Part shown: positions 8,589 to 17,201 of the stretch, one piece after another
How the letters are laid out: each line of letters starts with the position of its first letter
How positions within the stretch are numbered: position 1 is the first letter of the stretch
From: Chitinophagaceae bacterium
Lineage (GTDB): Bacteria; Bacteroidota; Bacteroidia; Chitinophagales; Chitinophagaceae
Assembly (NCBI GenBank): GCA_004297075.1
Contig: SCVK01000396.1
Span: 1 to 64,000, forward strand
DNA length: 64,000 nucleotides
Reading direction: 5' to 3'
Notes under the pieces: generated by a model
Told to the model about the DNA's origin: nothing
What the model saw: only the letters and a program-made list of their open reading frames with translations
Database searches by the model: none
Position numbers and translations under genes: made by a program

Positions 8589-9083
8589 ATGAAACTAAAA
8601 ATTATCGGGAATAAAAAGGATTCAATGGTAACAGCTATCCCAGGCAAACGAGAAAAAGTTTTTATGATGATAGCCGGATTTGCTCTGTTGATTTTTTTTA
8701 TCGCATTATATGTATTGAATGAGTATAATAGAAAACCTGTGAATGTGTCATACGTAAAGCCTGATTTTGAAGTAACTGATTCAGCATTAATAGCTGAATT
8801 TGAGAACAGCGAGAAACTTGCAATGAAGAAGTACTCCGGAAAAATTATCCTGATAAAAGGAATAATCAGGAAGATAGCGAAAAACGGTAGTACATATACA
8901 ATTAATCTTGGAAATCCTTTATCAGGATCATCAGTTCATTGTTTAATAGACAGTACACAGGATATCGGGAATTGGAGTGAAGGGAGGTACATTGCTTGTA
9001 AAGGTGTTTTTGTTGATTTTAATCGGGATGAACTCCTCGGATCTGATATTATACTTAATCGTTGTATTCTGAATTACAAATAA
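8589..9083 (+). CDS. OB-fold protein, tRNA_anti-like family
   Basis: A 164-aa protein with one N-terminal membrane anchor (about residues 26-42) and a C-terminal domain of the tRNA_anti-like OB-fold type: ALIAEFENSEKLAMKKYSGK, then a strand IILIKGIIRKI and the end motif DIILNRCILNYK. These Bacteroidota proteins are membrane-tethered and of unknown function. It sits between the cytochrome-like lipoprotein and the YceI gene, with short spacers of 37 and 10 nt, consistent with a single transcript. Confidence 0.8.
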   Translation: MKLKIIGNKKDSMVTAIPGKREKVFMMIAGFALLIFFIALYVLNEYNRKPVNVSYVKPDFEVTDSALIAEFENSEKLAMKKYSGKIILIKGIIRKIAKNGSTYTINLGNPLSGSSVHCLIDSTQDIGNWSEGRYIACKGVFVDFNRDELLGSDIILNRCILNYK

Positions 9084-9093
9084 GTCCTACTAT

Positions 9094-9669
9094 ATGCGGA
9101 AAAATTTAATGATGATCAGAAATATTTTACTAATCTCGGCATTACTCGGGGTTTTTATATGCCAGGTGAAGGGGCAAAAAGTCTATACCAAAAATGGGAA
9201 AGTCACATTTTATTCAAAAGCACCATTGGAGAATATTGATGCGGTTAATAAGAGTGCGACAGCTATTCTTTTTACAAAAACCGGGGCTATACAAGTATCG
9301 GTATCAATTAAAGGATTTGAATTCGAAAAAGCCCTGATGCAGGAGCATTTTAATGAAAACTATTTGGAAAGTGATAAATATCCAAGGGCCGTTTTTTCAG
9401 GTAATGTACAACAAAATGAAAAGATCAATTATTCCAATGACGGGATGTATATGGTGACGGTGAAAGGCAGCCTGATGATACATAACGTGAGCAGGGATAT
9501 CGAAGCTCAGGGAAAGATAATTATTGTTAATAGTATTCCACGGCTGATTGCCGAATTCAATGTCAGCCTGGAAGTTTACAATATCACAATTCCGGCACTG
9601 GTAGCTAACAAAATTTCAAAAACTGTAAAGATAGCGGTTGACTGCAATTTAGATAACGTTCTGAAATAA
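9094..9669 (+). CDS. YceI-family periplasmic lipid-binding-like protein
   Basis: Exported beta-barrel protein of about 190 aa with a signal peptide (NILLISALLGVFICQVKG) and a YceI-like domain: GKVTFYSKAPLENIDAVNK, FEKALMQEHFNENYLESDKY, and a late segment VKGSLMIHNVSRDIEAQGK. YceI proteins bind polyisoprenoid-type lipids in a hydrophobic barrel. In Bacteroidota they often sit next to a DUF5777 barrel and a small cytochrome-like protein, as here. Met codons at 9109 or 9112 could also serve as starts. Confidence 0.9.
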   Translation: MRKNLMMIRNILLISALLGVFICQVKGQKVYTKNGKVTFYSKAPLENIDAVNKSATAILFTKTGAIQVSVSIKGFEFEKALMQEHFNENYLESDKYPRAVFSGNVQQNEKINYSNDGMYMVTVKGSLMIHNVSRDIEAQGKIIIVNSIPRLIAEFNVSLEVYNITIPALVANKISKTVKIAVDCNLDNVLK

Positions 9670-9781
9670 CTGAGGGGAATATCCATAGTTGCTGCTTTAT
9701 TGACGCGACAATTTTTAAAATCAAATAAAACCTGACAGGGATTGTTCCCCATGTTTATTTAGAAAAATGAATTATGCCAAC

Positions 9782-10681
9782 ATGAAAAAGTTAAGACAGT
9801 TAATTATAATAAGTCTTTTGTATGTTCCCCGTTTGAGTTTAGCTCAAACTGATTCATTGTTGAATCTGATACAACCAGACAACAAAACAAGGGAATATGT
9901 GACAAGTGCTTTCAAGTCCTCAAGGGTTGTCAATAATCAATCTCTGGAAATGATAGGCAAGGGAGTACTTGATCTTCGTATCCTCCATCGCTTTGGACCG
10001 TTAAATTCAGGGGCTACTAATTTGTTTGGATTGGACCAGGCAAGTTTCCGACTTGGGTTTGATTATGGTATTACCAAGAACCTGACTGTAGGAATAGGTC
10101 GGAGCACCTATCAAAAAGAACTGGATGGTTTGGTGAAATGGAGGATCGTTCAACAGGTAAGAGGTTATAAGGCGTTTCCTGTCTCTATTATATGGGTAAG
10201 TGGAGTAACTGCAAATACAGCTCCTGTTCCTGCAGGCGAAAATGCAAAACCAATATCTGACCGAACTGGTTATTACCATGAGCTTATTGTTGGCAGAAAA
10301 TTCAGCGATAAATTTTCCTTTCAGCTCAATCCGATTTTGGTACACAGGAATAGGATTCCTGCCGCTTCTGAAGATGAAAAAAACGAAGTCTTTGCAATGG
10401 GGGCCGGCCTGAGATTTAAATTGTCAAAACGAATTGCATTTATTGCTGATTATGATTATGTACTGTCCGGATTAGATAAAAGTATCTACGAAAATCCCCT
10501 GGGGATAGGTATTGATATTGAAACAGGCGGGCATGTATTTCAATTGCATTTTTCCAATTCAGCGGGGCTGAACGAAAATGCATTCCTTACCCACAGTACA
10601 AACAAATGGAGTAAGGGGGAAATAAATTTTGGATTCAACCTCTCCAGAGTATTCAGCATTAGAAAACACAAAATAAAATAA
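9782..10681 (+). CDS. DUF5777 outer membrane beta-barrel protein
   Basis: An outer membrane protein of about 299 aa. The start at MKKLRQLII gives a normal signal peptide ending near SLAQT; an upstream Met five codons earlier is less likely. The DUF5777 signature is visible at LDLRILHRFGPLNSG and FRLGFDYGITKNLTVGIGRS, with alternating amphipathic strands to the end. Family members co-occur with YceI and cytochrome-like genes. Function is unknown. Confidence 0.88.
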   Translation: MKKLRQLIIISLLYVPRLSLAQTDSLLNLIQPDNKTREYVTSAFKSSRVVNNQSLEMIGKGVLDLRILHRFGPLNSGATNLFGLDQASFRLGFDYGITKNLTVGIGRSTYQKELDGLVKWRIVQQVRGYKAFPVSIIWVSGVTANTAPVPAGENAKPISDRTGYYHELIVGRKFSDKFSFQLNPILVHRNRIPAASEDEKNEVFAMGAGLRFKLSKRIAFIADYDYVLSGLDKSIYENPLGIGIDIETGGHVFQLHFSNSAGLNENAFLTHSTNKWSKGEINFGFNLSRVFSIRKHKIK

Positions 10682-10727
10682 AACTCTTTTGTATAACCAA
10701 TGATCCATTAACTAAAAAAATAAATTT

Positions 10728-11030
10728 ATGAAAAAAGTAATTTTTGCATCAATCATGCTGCTTGGTATTTCATTTGGAGTAAATGCACAGGCACAGGGAA
10801 ACCAGCAACTAAAAAAACATGAATGTACCGAAGCTTGTAAAACGACTGGAAAACATATGTATGCTCATGGAGAGAAAGGGCATGTATGCACAGATGCCTG
10901 TAAAAAGAATGAGGCAGCCTTAAAAGACCATGTTTGTACAGATGCCTGCCACAAATCCGGAAAACATGTTTATGTACATGGGGAAAAAGGGCATGTATGT
11001 ACAGATGCATGTAAGAAAATAAAAAGCTAA
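10728..11030 (+). CDS. Exported Cys/His repeat protein, likely metal-binding
   Basis: A 100-aa protein with a signal peptide (first 20-22 residues). The mature protein carries four C-T-x-A-C units (C33/C37, C54/C58, C70/C74, C91/C95) alternating with two H-x-Y-x-H-G-E-K-G-H-V blocks at about residues 43-53 and 80-90. The two halves are near-exact duplicates of each other. The regular Cys and His spacing suggests periplasmic binding of several soft metal ions; this is inference from composition. The gene ends the envelope cluster and is followed by a strong terminator. Confidence 0.8.
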   Translation: MKKVIFASIMLLGISFGVNAQAQGNQQLKKHECTEACKTTGKHMYAHGEKGHVCTDACKKNEAALKDHVCTDACHKSGKHVYVHGEKGHVCTDACKKIKS

Positions 11031-11144
11031 TGCTATTTTTTTGCTTTCTGCGAGCAACAACTTACAGATTTAGCAGTTGGTTTTAACAACCTATCAGCTT
11101 AATAAGAATTATTTTCGTGATTAGTGTTTTAATTTGGTTCAAAG

Positions 11145-11174
11145 AGGCTGTCTCAAAAGGGCAGCCTTTTTTTT
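11145..11174 (+). terminator. Rho-independent terminator
   Basis: Stem AGGCTG (11145-11150) and CAGCCT (11162-11167), extended by a G-U/G-C step, followed by a run of eight T. It ends the transcript of the 7206-11030 cluster. Confidence 0.85.
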
Positions 11175-11263
11175 AGTTTTTAGGGGAGTCTTATTCACAT
11201 AAAAGGTTAATAAAAAGGGTTTGTTTTAGGCAATAAAAAGGTGTTTTTGTATGTCTATAGTGT

Positions 11264-12469
11264 ATGACAACCATTATCGTAGAAAATGACCTTAACGCAA
11301 TATTACTTGTTGAATCCCGATCATTTAAAGGAAACGGAACACCCGGTTTGATTTTTCCCGGTGAGACAACAACCATTCATTTCTCTGCCGCTAAAGGGGA
11401 AGCTTTGAGTATTGCCACTATGTACGGTTGGTCGAATGATTTATTTTTTGCACCGGAAAGCCCAGGTATATCTGTATATAACAGTTTGGGAGATCCTGTT
11501 CAGGGTGATGTTTCTTCAATGATCAAATTATGGGATAATGGAACGAAGATAAGTCAAAAACCAGGTTCAAATGTAACACACTCCGGAACTGCGGATCCTT
11601 AAAATATAACGGAAGTATCTGGTACTGACGCTCAAGGTAATACTTACCTGCCCGCATCATAGCTTGTAAAGGCGACATTGATGTATGATGGTAATTCTTA
11701 TTTTACATTAACCATAAAAAATAATTCAGGTGGAACTGCCAATGAAACGCCACTTAGTCCGGGATCATGGTCTGTATCTTATATTGCCGGAGATGCTTTG
11801 TTAAATCCAACGCCAATCTACGCAAAAGGTCAACCAACGTTCAGCAGACTTACATCTTTTGCAGAAGCAGGTGATAATCCCGGTATGACTTCCTATCTGG
11901 CATATAATACAGGAATATTCACACCCCTTTCTCCAGTACTGGTTGTAATTTATACTGGCAATGTAAATCCAGTTTATGTCACCGGAGAGAACGATAGAGG
12001 CGAAGGGTTAAAAGATCTTGCTCAAAAAGGTAATGCAGATATTCTGGCCGCTGCTTTAAAAAATAAGCCTGATGTAAAGGCTGTATATGTTTTACCTGCC
12101 CCAACTACAAAAGTACTGCTTCCTTCAGTAGGTGGTGCACCAGGTGGACTGGTTTCTCAGGGTTTGTCAGTTGTTCCGGGTGATCGTTTGGCTATAGCCA
12201 CTATGTATGGATTCTCAAATGATTGGTTCTTTACTACGATGGATAATGGGGTAGATGCGACTCAGGCTGCTGATATATCCGATATGATTGCTTTGTATGA
12301 TAATGGAACGGCTATTAATCAATTTCGGGGTGCGGGCATTAAACAATATAATCTTGCAGGTACTCCATTGGTGGAAAGTCAGAAAATTGCAGCTGTGCCT
12401 AAATTAAATGGATTTACCACATTGCCTCCGGTTAAAAATATCATCAGGGTAATTCTCACAGGTAAATAA
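11264..12469 (+). pseudogene. Spondin_N-domain protein with two in-frame stops
   Basis: A single reading frame encodes two spondin-type halves, each with the signature S-I/A-IATMYG-W/F-SND-x-FF (near 11410 and 12190). The frame is interrupted by TAA at 11600-11602 and TAG at 11660-11662. Translation between and after the stops keeps conserved family text (ITEVSGTDAQGNTYLPAS, then LVKATLMYDGN), so nothing is missing except two sense codons, probably Lys/Glu and Gln. An in-frame TAG six nt before the ATG also removes the usual export signal. Read as a recently inactivated gene. Confirmation needs the reads, because suppression or sequencing error could produce the same picture. Confidence 0.8.
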
Positions 12470-12563
12470 TATGATTTGGTTCTGGTTTGTAAGTTAATAA
12501 GTGTTCTTGCGTCATACCAAATACGTTAGGGAACAAGAAAGTTATTAATCAGGTTTGATAATA

Positions 12564-12596
12564 AAGGGTTTCTGTTTCTAAGCAGGAACCCTTTTT
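12564..12596 (+). terminator. Rho-independent terminator after the spondin pseudogene
   Basis: Arms AAGGGTTTCTG (12564-12574) and CAGGAACCCTT (12583-12593) pair with one G-U, and a T-tract follows. Confidence 0.8.
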
Positions 12597-12610
12597 ATGA
12601 ACTATCTGCT

Positions 12611-13465
12611 ATGAAATATCATTATAAGGAACCCATTACTCATGGAGAAATTTTGCTAAGTCTGGAGGAAGCTGACTTCGGCAGGATGTTTTACGTGAGA
12701 GACAGGAAGGATAAATACCTGACAATTGCCTGGAACCGAGGAAGGGCTCAAAAAATAATCATTGACCAGATTGAATTTGATCTGCCATCTAATGCAGTGG
12801 TACCATTAATGGTTAATCAGTCATTCGGGTTTAGCAAGCCGTCAGACATTGTAGCCTGGCAGTTTAACCGCGAATTCTATTGTATTGTTGATCATGATTC
12901 AGAACTGGGTTGTGTTGGATTTCTGTTTTACGGAAGTGCTGATCAAATGATTATTAAGCTGGATGATAAGAAACAGGAAAGCATCTATTTGCTACTTCAG
13001 GTTTTTATCGATGAAATAACAGGGTGTGATAGTGTTAAAGACGAAATGTTGAAAGTACTGCTGAAACGGCTGATTATTAAAATTACAAAGCTAGCGAAGG
13101 AACAGTATATCGACCAGGGTAAACTTTCTATTGGAAAATTGGATATACTTCGCTCTTATAACTTATTAGTTGAGAATAATTACAGAACGGAACATCAGGT
13201 AAAATTTTATGCACGTCAATTGAATAAATCACCTAAAACACTCTCCAATCTTTTTCTGCTTTATAACAACAAATCTCCTTTACAGGTCATACAGGATCGC
13301 ATTATTTTAGAGGCTAAACGGCTTTTTTATTATACAAACAAGTCATCAAAAGAAATAGCCAAAGAGCTGGGCTTTAATGATGCTTCTCATTTTAGTCGTT
13401 TTTTCAAAAACCAAACTGGTATTTCGCCCTCATCATTTAAAATGTCTTCGGCCTTGAATAACTAA
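12611..13465 (+). CDS. AraC-family transcriptional regulator
   Basis: A 284-aa regulator with an N-terminal cupin-like sensing region (about residues 1-160) and a C-terminal double helix-turn-helix. The DNA-binding part shows FYARQLNKSPKTLSNLFL and then the conserved second HTH (SSKEIAKELGFNDASHFSRF, FKNQTGISPSSF). This is typical of Bacteroidota regulators that control small adjacent detoxification genes. It precedes the AhpD-like gene on the same strand, which may be its target. The inducer is unknown. Confidence 0.92.
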   Translation: MKYHYKEPITHGEILLSLEEADFGRMFYVRDRKDKYLTIAWNRGRAQKIIIDQIEFDLPSNAVVPLMVNQSFGFSKPSDIVAWQFNREFYCIVDHDSELGCVGFLFYGSADQMIIKLDDKKQESIYLLLQVFIDEITGCDSVKDEMLKVLLKRLIIKITKLAKEQYIDQGKLSIGKLDILRSYNLLVENNYRTEHQVKFYARQLNKSPKTLSNLFLLYNNKSPLQVIQDRIILEAKRLFYYTNKSSKEIAKELGFNDASHFSRFFKNQTGISPSSFKMSSALNN

Positions 13466-13596
13466 CATTAGGAAATACTCGGTAGAAATAATATTTCGGG
13501 AAAAAACGGCTAATCTTGAGGAAATAAAGCCATTTACATTACGAGATTCGGTATTGAACTTTGCCTTATTAATTGATAAAAACAAAATCGAATCAA

Positions 13597-14130
13597 ATGA
13601 GTATTTTTAAAATTCCTGCAAGAGAAGAGGTGTCACCAAATAACCAGGCAATTTTCGATAACCTCGAAAAAGCTATCGGGAAAGTTCCGAATTTATATGC
13701 CTATTTCGGGCGTTCAAAAAATTCGCTTGGTAATTATCTGAACCTTCAAAATGCAAAAACATCTATCAGTACGAAAGAACGTGAGGTGATAAACCTGGTT
13801 GTAAGCCAGATCAATGATTGTCGCTATTGCCTGAGTGCACATACTGTATTCGGAAAATTAAGTGGATTTACCGATGATCAGATTATTGAAATCCGAAAAG
13901 GAACAGCCTCATTTGATCCTAAGTTGGATGCATTGGGAAAATTCGTTTTATCAGTAACGCAAAATAAAGGACGGATTGAAAAAGAAATTTTGGATAATTT
14001 CTTCGGAGCCGGTTACACAGAAGAAAACATGATAGATGTTGTTATGGTTATCGGTGATAAAATTATTAGCAATTATATTCATGCAATTACCGGGATTGAG
14101 ATTGATTGGCCACTGGCAGTGATTTTATAA
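13597..14130 (+). CDS. Carboxymuconolactone decarboxylase/AhpD-like protein
   Basis: All-alpha protein of about 177 aa with the AhpD redox motif CRYCLSAH (C-x-x-C followed by His), in a helix after STKEREVINLVVSQIND. AhpD-type proteins act as thiol peroxidases or reductants; many in this branch are of unknown substrate. The start is chosen at ATG before SIFKIPAREE, eight codons inside the longest open frame, because the family begins there. It follows the AraC regulator and precedes a broken SDR gene, an arrangement common for AraC-controlled oxidative stress genes. Confidence 0.88.
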   Translation: MSIFKIPAREEVSPNNQAIFDNLEKAIGKVPNLYAYFGRSKNSLGNYLNLQNAKTSISTKEREVINLVVSQINDCRYCLSAHTVFGKLSGFTDDQIIEIRKGTASFDPKLDALGKFVLSVTQNKGRIEKEILDNFFGAGYTEENMIDVVMVIGDKIISNYIHAITGIEIDWPLAVIL

Positions 14131-14169
14131 AGAATACTTCTTTTTTGTTAATCGTCAAAGCAGCATTAT

Positions 14170-14926
14170 ATGTGGCATTTAAAAGGTAAGAAAGTACTCA
14201 TCACAGGCGGTACAAAAGGAATCGGAAAGGCTGCAGTTATAAAAATGCTGCTACTGGGTGCAAGTATTCTATTTACCGCAAGAAATAGTGAAGAGGTTAA
14301 GGTTTTTAAAATGAATTAACCGGAATGGAGCTTGATGGACATGGGTTGGTTTCTGATATCAGTAATCCGGCGCATCGGGTTGGCGTTAGTGAATGGATCG
14401 CACAAAACCGGGGGAGGCTCGATGTTTTGGTAAATAATGCTGGCATTTATATTCGAAAGTCATCAATAGATTACGGTGAAGAAGAAAGACAGAAAGTATT
14501 TAGACTAATTTAGTCGGCCCTTTTGAATTATGCAGATTGCTATATCCATTTCTGGTAAAAGGAGAAAATCCAGCCATTATAAATGTAGCTTCTTTAGCTG
14601 GTAGCTTTGATGTGCAGACTGGATCTCCTTCTGGTATGTAAAAAAGTGCTTTAATACAAATGAGAAAAAATCTTGCCGTAGAATGGACAAAGATACCTAT
14701 CCGGGTGAATAGTATCTCTCCCCGTTTTACCGAAACGGCGCTTACCGTTGCATTGCTTGGAAACACTGAGGAGCTAGGAAATATTTTGGACCGCACACCC
14801 ATGGGAAGGGTAGCAAAGCCCGAAGAAATGGCTACTGTTATTGCATTTCTTTCTATGCGTGCATCTTCTTACACAACCGGGCAAAACATAAATATTGGCG
14901 GAAGACTATCTGTCAATGCACTTTAA
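14170..14926 (+). pseudogene. Short-chain dehydrogenase/reductase, multiply broken
   Basis: Rossmann-fold SDR remnant in three frames. Frame one starts at 14170 with the cofactor motif VLITGGTKGIGKAA and stops at 14317-14319. A second frame (from about 14325) continues with LDVLVNNAGIYIRKSS to 14513. The third frame resumes at about 14504 with TNLVGPFELC and carries a TAA at 14639-14641 inside the active-site helix. The catalytic Tyr of YxxxK is replaced by Ser four residues before Lys, so the enzyme would be dead even if the frame were restored. The C-terminal part (MGRVAKPEEMATVIAFL, TGQNINIGG) is still recognisable. A decayed oxidoreductase of unknown substrate. Confidence 0.9.
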
Positions 14927-15003
14927 ACAAGACTTGAGAATAGTAAAATCATAACCGTATTCAATCGGAAAGAGGGTCAGGTAAGGCAAGGTCAGGTTTA
15001 GAT

Positions 15004-15028
15004 AAAATGGGGGATATTCCCCCATTTT
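15004..15028 (+). terminator. Rho-independent terminator after the SDR remnant
   Basis: Perfect 11-bp stem AAAATGGGGGA (15004-15014) with TCCCCCATTTT (15018-15028), a 3-nt loop and T-rich trailing sequence. Confidence 0.85.
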
Positions 15029-15113
15029 TATTTATTCGGTTGCTGGGTAATAAATTAGGCAATGTTGAAGCCTGTTTTACTTACTTTTAGGGCCTAGAAT
15101 ATAATTCCAATTC

Positions 15114-15707
15114 ATGGGGAGACCTTTGCAGATAAAAGAAGAACAGGTTGTAGATACGGCAATGAATCTATTTTGGGAGAAAGGATTTTCTCAAACATCA
15201 ACAAGGGATATTATCAAGAATACTGGTATAAGTAATGGTAGTTTCTTTAATAGTTTTGAGGACAAAAGTAATTTATATCTTACTTGCCTTGTCAGGTACA
15301 GAGAGATCTATATGAGTAAACTTGAGGACATGCTCATTGAAGAGGAACCTTTCATTGATAAGCTGAGAAAAATATTACTATACGTTGTTCGTAAAGAAAA
15401 AGGGAAAAACTCCTATATAGGGTGTTTTCATTTCAATACGGTCTTGGATGAAACTATTCAGGATAGGGAAATCCAATTGTTATCAGATGAAATAAGCCGA
15501 TCAATTGGAACAATGTTCAAAAAAGCGATACAAAAGGCCATCAAAAACAAAGAATTTAAGAAAACTATTCATGCTGAAAATCTGACACAGTATATTCTTA
15601 CCCTTATTTCCGGGTTGCGTGTTCTTCTCCGAACAGAACCGGATAAACAAATTGTTTCCAATATTATCGAAACAACTATTCAGAGTGTTTCCACCTTTCA
15701 AAAGTGA
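15114..15707 (+). CDS. TetR/AcrR-family transcriptional regulator
   Basis: A 197-aa one-component repressor. The N-terminal HTH is clear: VVDTAMNLFWEKGFSQTSTR followed by IIKNTGISNGSFFNSFEDKS. The C-terminal helical domain should bind a small ligand, not identifiable here. The family's usual GxSxGxLYxHF turn is varied to NGSFFNSFEDK, a common Bacteroidota form. The downstream SnoaL-like gene has its own promoter and is a likely target. Confidence 0.93.
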   Translation: MGRPLQIKEEQVVDTAMNLFWEKGFSQTSTRDIIKNTGISNGSFFNSFEDKSNLYLTCLVRYREIYMSKLEDMLIEEEPFIDKLRKILLYVVRKEKGKNSYIGCFHFNTVLDETIQDREIQLLSDEISRSIGTMFKKAIQKAIKNKEFKKTIHAENLTQYILTLISGLRVLLRTEPDKQIVSNIIETTIQSVSTFQK

Positions 15708-15718
15708 TAAAATTTAAA

Positions 15719-15749
15719 TTTGGAGCAGTCGATCTAATATTTATCTTTG
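15719..15749 (+). promoter_or_regulatory. Bacteroidota-type promoter for the SnoaL-like gene
   Basis: -33 element TTTG (15719-15722), 19-nt spacer and -7 element TATCTTTG (15742-15749). This matches the Bacteroidota consensus TTTG/N19-21/TAnnTTTG exactly and predicts a start about 35 nt before the ATG at 15791. It lies immediately after the TetR stop codon, where a TetR operator could overlap it. Confidence 0.75.
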
Positions 15750-15790
15750 CGCAATATTGGAGCAAGTGCTCTATAACTTAAAACATAATT

Positions 15791-16273
15791 ATGAAAAAGA
15801 TTTTAATTTTCTCTTTACTCTCTTCGTTATTTTTTATCAAACCACTTTGTGGTAAGGCTCAATTTGAAAATGTAAAACCCGGAATCCGGAAAATGGTTGA
15901 AAATTTTTATGCCTCTTTTGAAAATCCAGCATTGCTGGATAAAGTTCTTGACAAAGATTTTGTTGATCACATGCCTTTTAACCCTGGTGCTCCAACCGGA
16001 CGGGAAGGGTTCCGCCAGACTCAGGCTTTTTATCACACCATCTTCAGTAATTTTGTGATAGACTTTAAGGGCGTTTATGTAGATGGTAACAAAGTAATTG
16101 TCAGATCTGTTGTCAGTGCAAAACATACTGGTGCATTTCTGGGAATTCAACCCACCAATAAAACAGTTAATTGGAATGCAATTGATATCTACACTGTAAA
16201 GAATAATATGATGATGGAAGGCTGGCATGTAGAGAGTTTCCTTGCCACCTATCTGGCATTGTTAAAGAACTAA
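15791..16273 (+). CDS. Exported SnoaL/NTF2-like (ester cyclase-type) protein
   Basis: A 160-aa protein with a signal peptide (ILIFSLLSSLFFIKPLCGKA) followed by a SnoaL-like cone-shaped alpha+beta fold: VENFYASFENPALLDKVL, a DHMPFNPGAPTGREGF active-site-like loop, and a late MEGWHVES strand. Members of this broad superfamily act as cyclases, isomerases or scavengers; the specific reaction is not predictable. Probably controlled by the upstream TetR regulator. A strong bidirectional hairpin follows. Confidence 0.82.
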   Translation: MKKILIFSLLSSLFFIKPLCGKAQFENVKPGIRKMVENFYASFENPALLDKVLDKDFVDHMPFNPGAPTGREGFRQTQAFYHTIFSNFVIDFKGVYVDGNKVIVRSVVSAKHTGAFLGIQPTNKTVNWNAIDIYTVKNNMMMEGWHVESFLATYLALLKN

Positions 16274-16277
16274 AGAA

Positions 16278-16317
16278 AAAGACTTCCATCCCGTTTTATA
16301 ATGGGATGGAAGTCTTT
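16278..16317. terminator. Bidirectional terminator between SnoaL-like and YHS genes
   Basis: Perfect 15-bp stem, arms 16278-16292 and 16303-16317 (AAAGACTTCCATCCC and complement), with a 10-nt AT-rich loop. A-rich 5' and T-rich 3' sides let it serve both convergent genes. Confidence 0.88.
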
Positions 16318-16338
16318 AAAGTTTCCGGAGATCAGTGA

Positions 16339-16782
16339 TCAGTTTTTATCTCTGATTGCCGGCCAGAGGCTGTCGGCTTTGTGAATCAGCGCCATTTGAT
16401 TGGGCACCCATAATTCTTTTACTTTTTTGTTGTAATTAAAGTATAATTTATTATCCAGTATTGTCCATGTATCTGTTTGGGTAGGGGCTTTGTGGCCTTC
16501 TGATGTTCCGTATGCACAATAACCTCCATATTGCGGTGCATATTTTTCAGGATCAGCTTTAAATTTTTCAAGATTTTCTTTTGATGAAAAAAACCAGGCA
16601 CTGTTTTTCCAGTTATATTGAAAACCCTCGTCACCTTTTACCGGCATATTTTGCGTAAAAAAAGCAACTGGATCATATCCTTTAATTGCCTTTCCCTCAG
16701 AGGTAAATATTTCGCTTTTTTGAGCATAGCTACCAAGGACTGTTATTAATATCACTCCGAGGATCAACATTTTTCTTTTCAT
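16339..16782 (-). CDS. Exported YHS-domain protein
   Basis: A 147-aa protein with a signal peptide (MKRKMLILGVILITVLGSYA) and a YHS domain: IKGYDPVAFFTQ, AWFFSSKENLEKFKADPEKY, APQYGGYCAYG. YHS domains are metal-associated modules found in copper and other metal handling proteins; this exported Bacteroidota form is of unknown function. It has its own unit, convergent with the SnoaL-like gene. Confidence 0.88.
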   Translation of the reverse strand: MKRKMLILGVILITVLGSYAQKSEIFTSEGKAIKGYDPVAFFTQNMPVKGDEGFQYNWKNSAWFFSSKENLEKFKADPEKYAPQYGGYCAYGTSEGHKAPTQTDTWTILDNKLYFNYNKKVKELWVPNQMALIHKADSLWPAIRDKN

Positions 16783-16909
16783 TTTGTTTATTTTAATGAT
16801 TAATGTTTAATGGATTTATTATTCCATTTATTGATAGGACGTGATCAGATATTAAGCCTTACAACAAATACCCCGGTCAAACTTTTTTGTTTGCCGGGAT
16901 AAAGAGGTC

Positions 16910-17043
16910 TGTCAGATATTGCGAATATCCAAGCCTACTTTATATGAGCTAATCAAGCAGGGAAAATTGGTTGGATTCAGAAAAGGAGGTATTTTGCCAG
17001 GACGGATATTGAGAAAATAATTCAAAAACAAAGGGTGTTATAA
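16910..17043 (+). pseudogene. Excisionase-type HTH remnant, frameshifted
   Basis: Translation from about 16910 reads RISKPTLYELIKQGKLVGF, the helix-turn-helix of HTH_17 excisionase-like proteins of Bacteroidota mobile elements. The reading frame shifts near 16985-16999, after which RTDIEKIIQKQRVL and a stop at 17041-17043 continue the family's C-terminal text in another frame. No complete start region remains. It lies just outside the repeat array and integrase, so it may be a relic of an earlier integration. Confidence 0.55.
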
Positions 17044-17201
17044 TTACAATCTGCCAATTAAGGCAGGTTTTTCTTTTATAAGTATTCGAGGAAAAGACTG
17101 CAGCCAGATTAGCCCTTCCCATATTCTTTCATCAAATCTTTCACGATAAATAAAAAACTCTTTGTAAATTTTTGCTTTACAATGAGTTAGTAAGAGGTTG
17201 T

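Noticed and set aside
11264-11602. First half of the spondin gene as a separate short CDS
   Set aside because: The family text continues in the same frame past the stop, so I treat it as one interrupted gene instead of two small genes.
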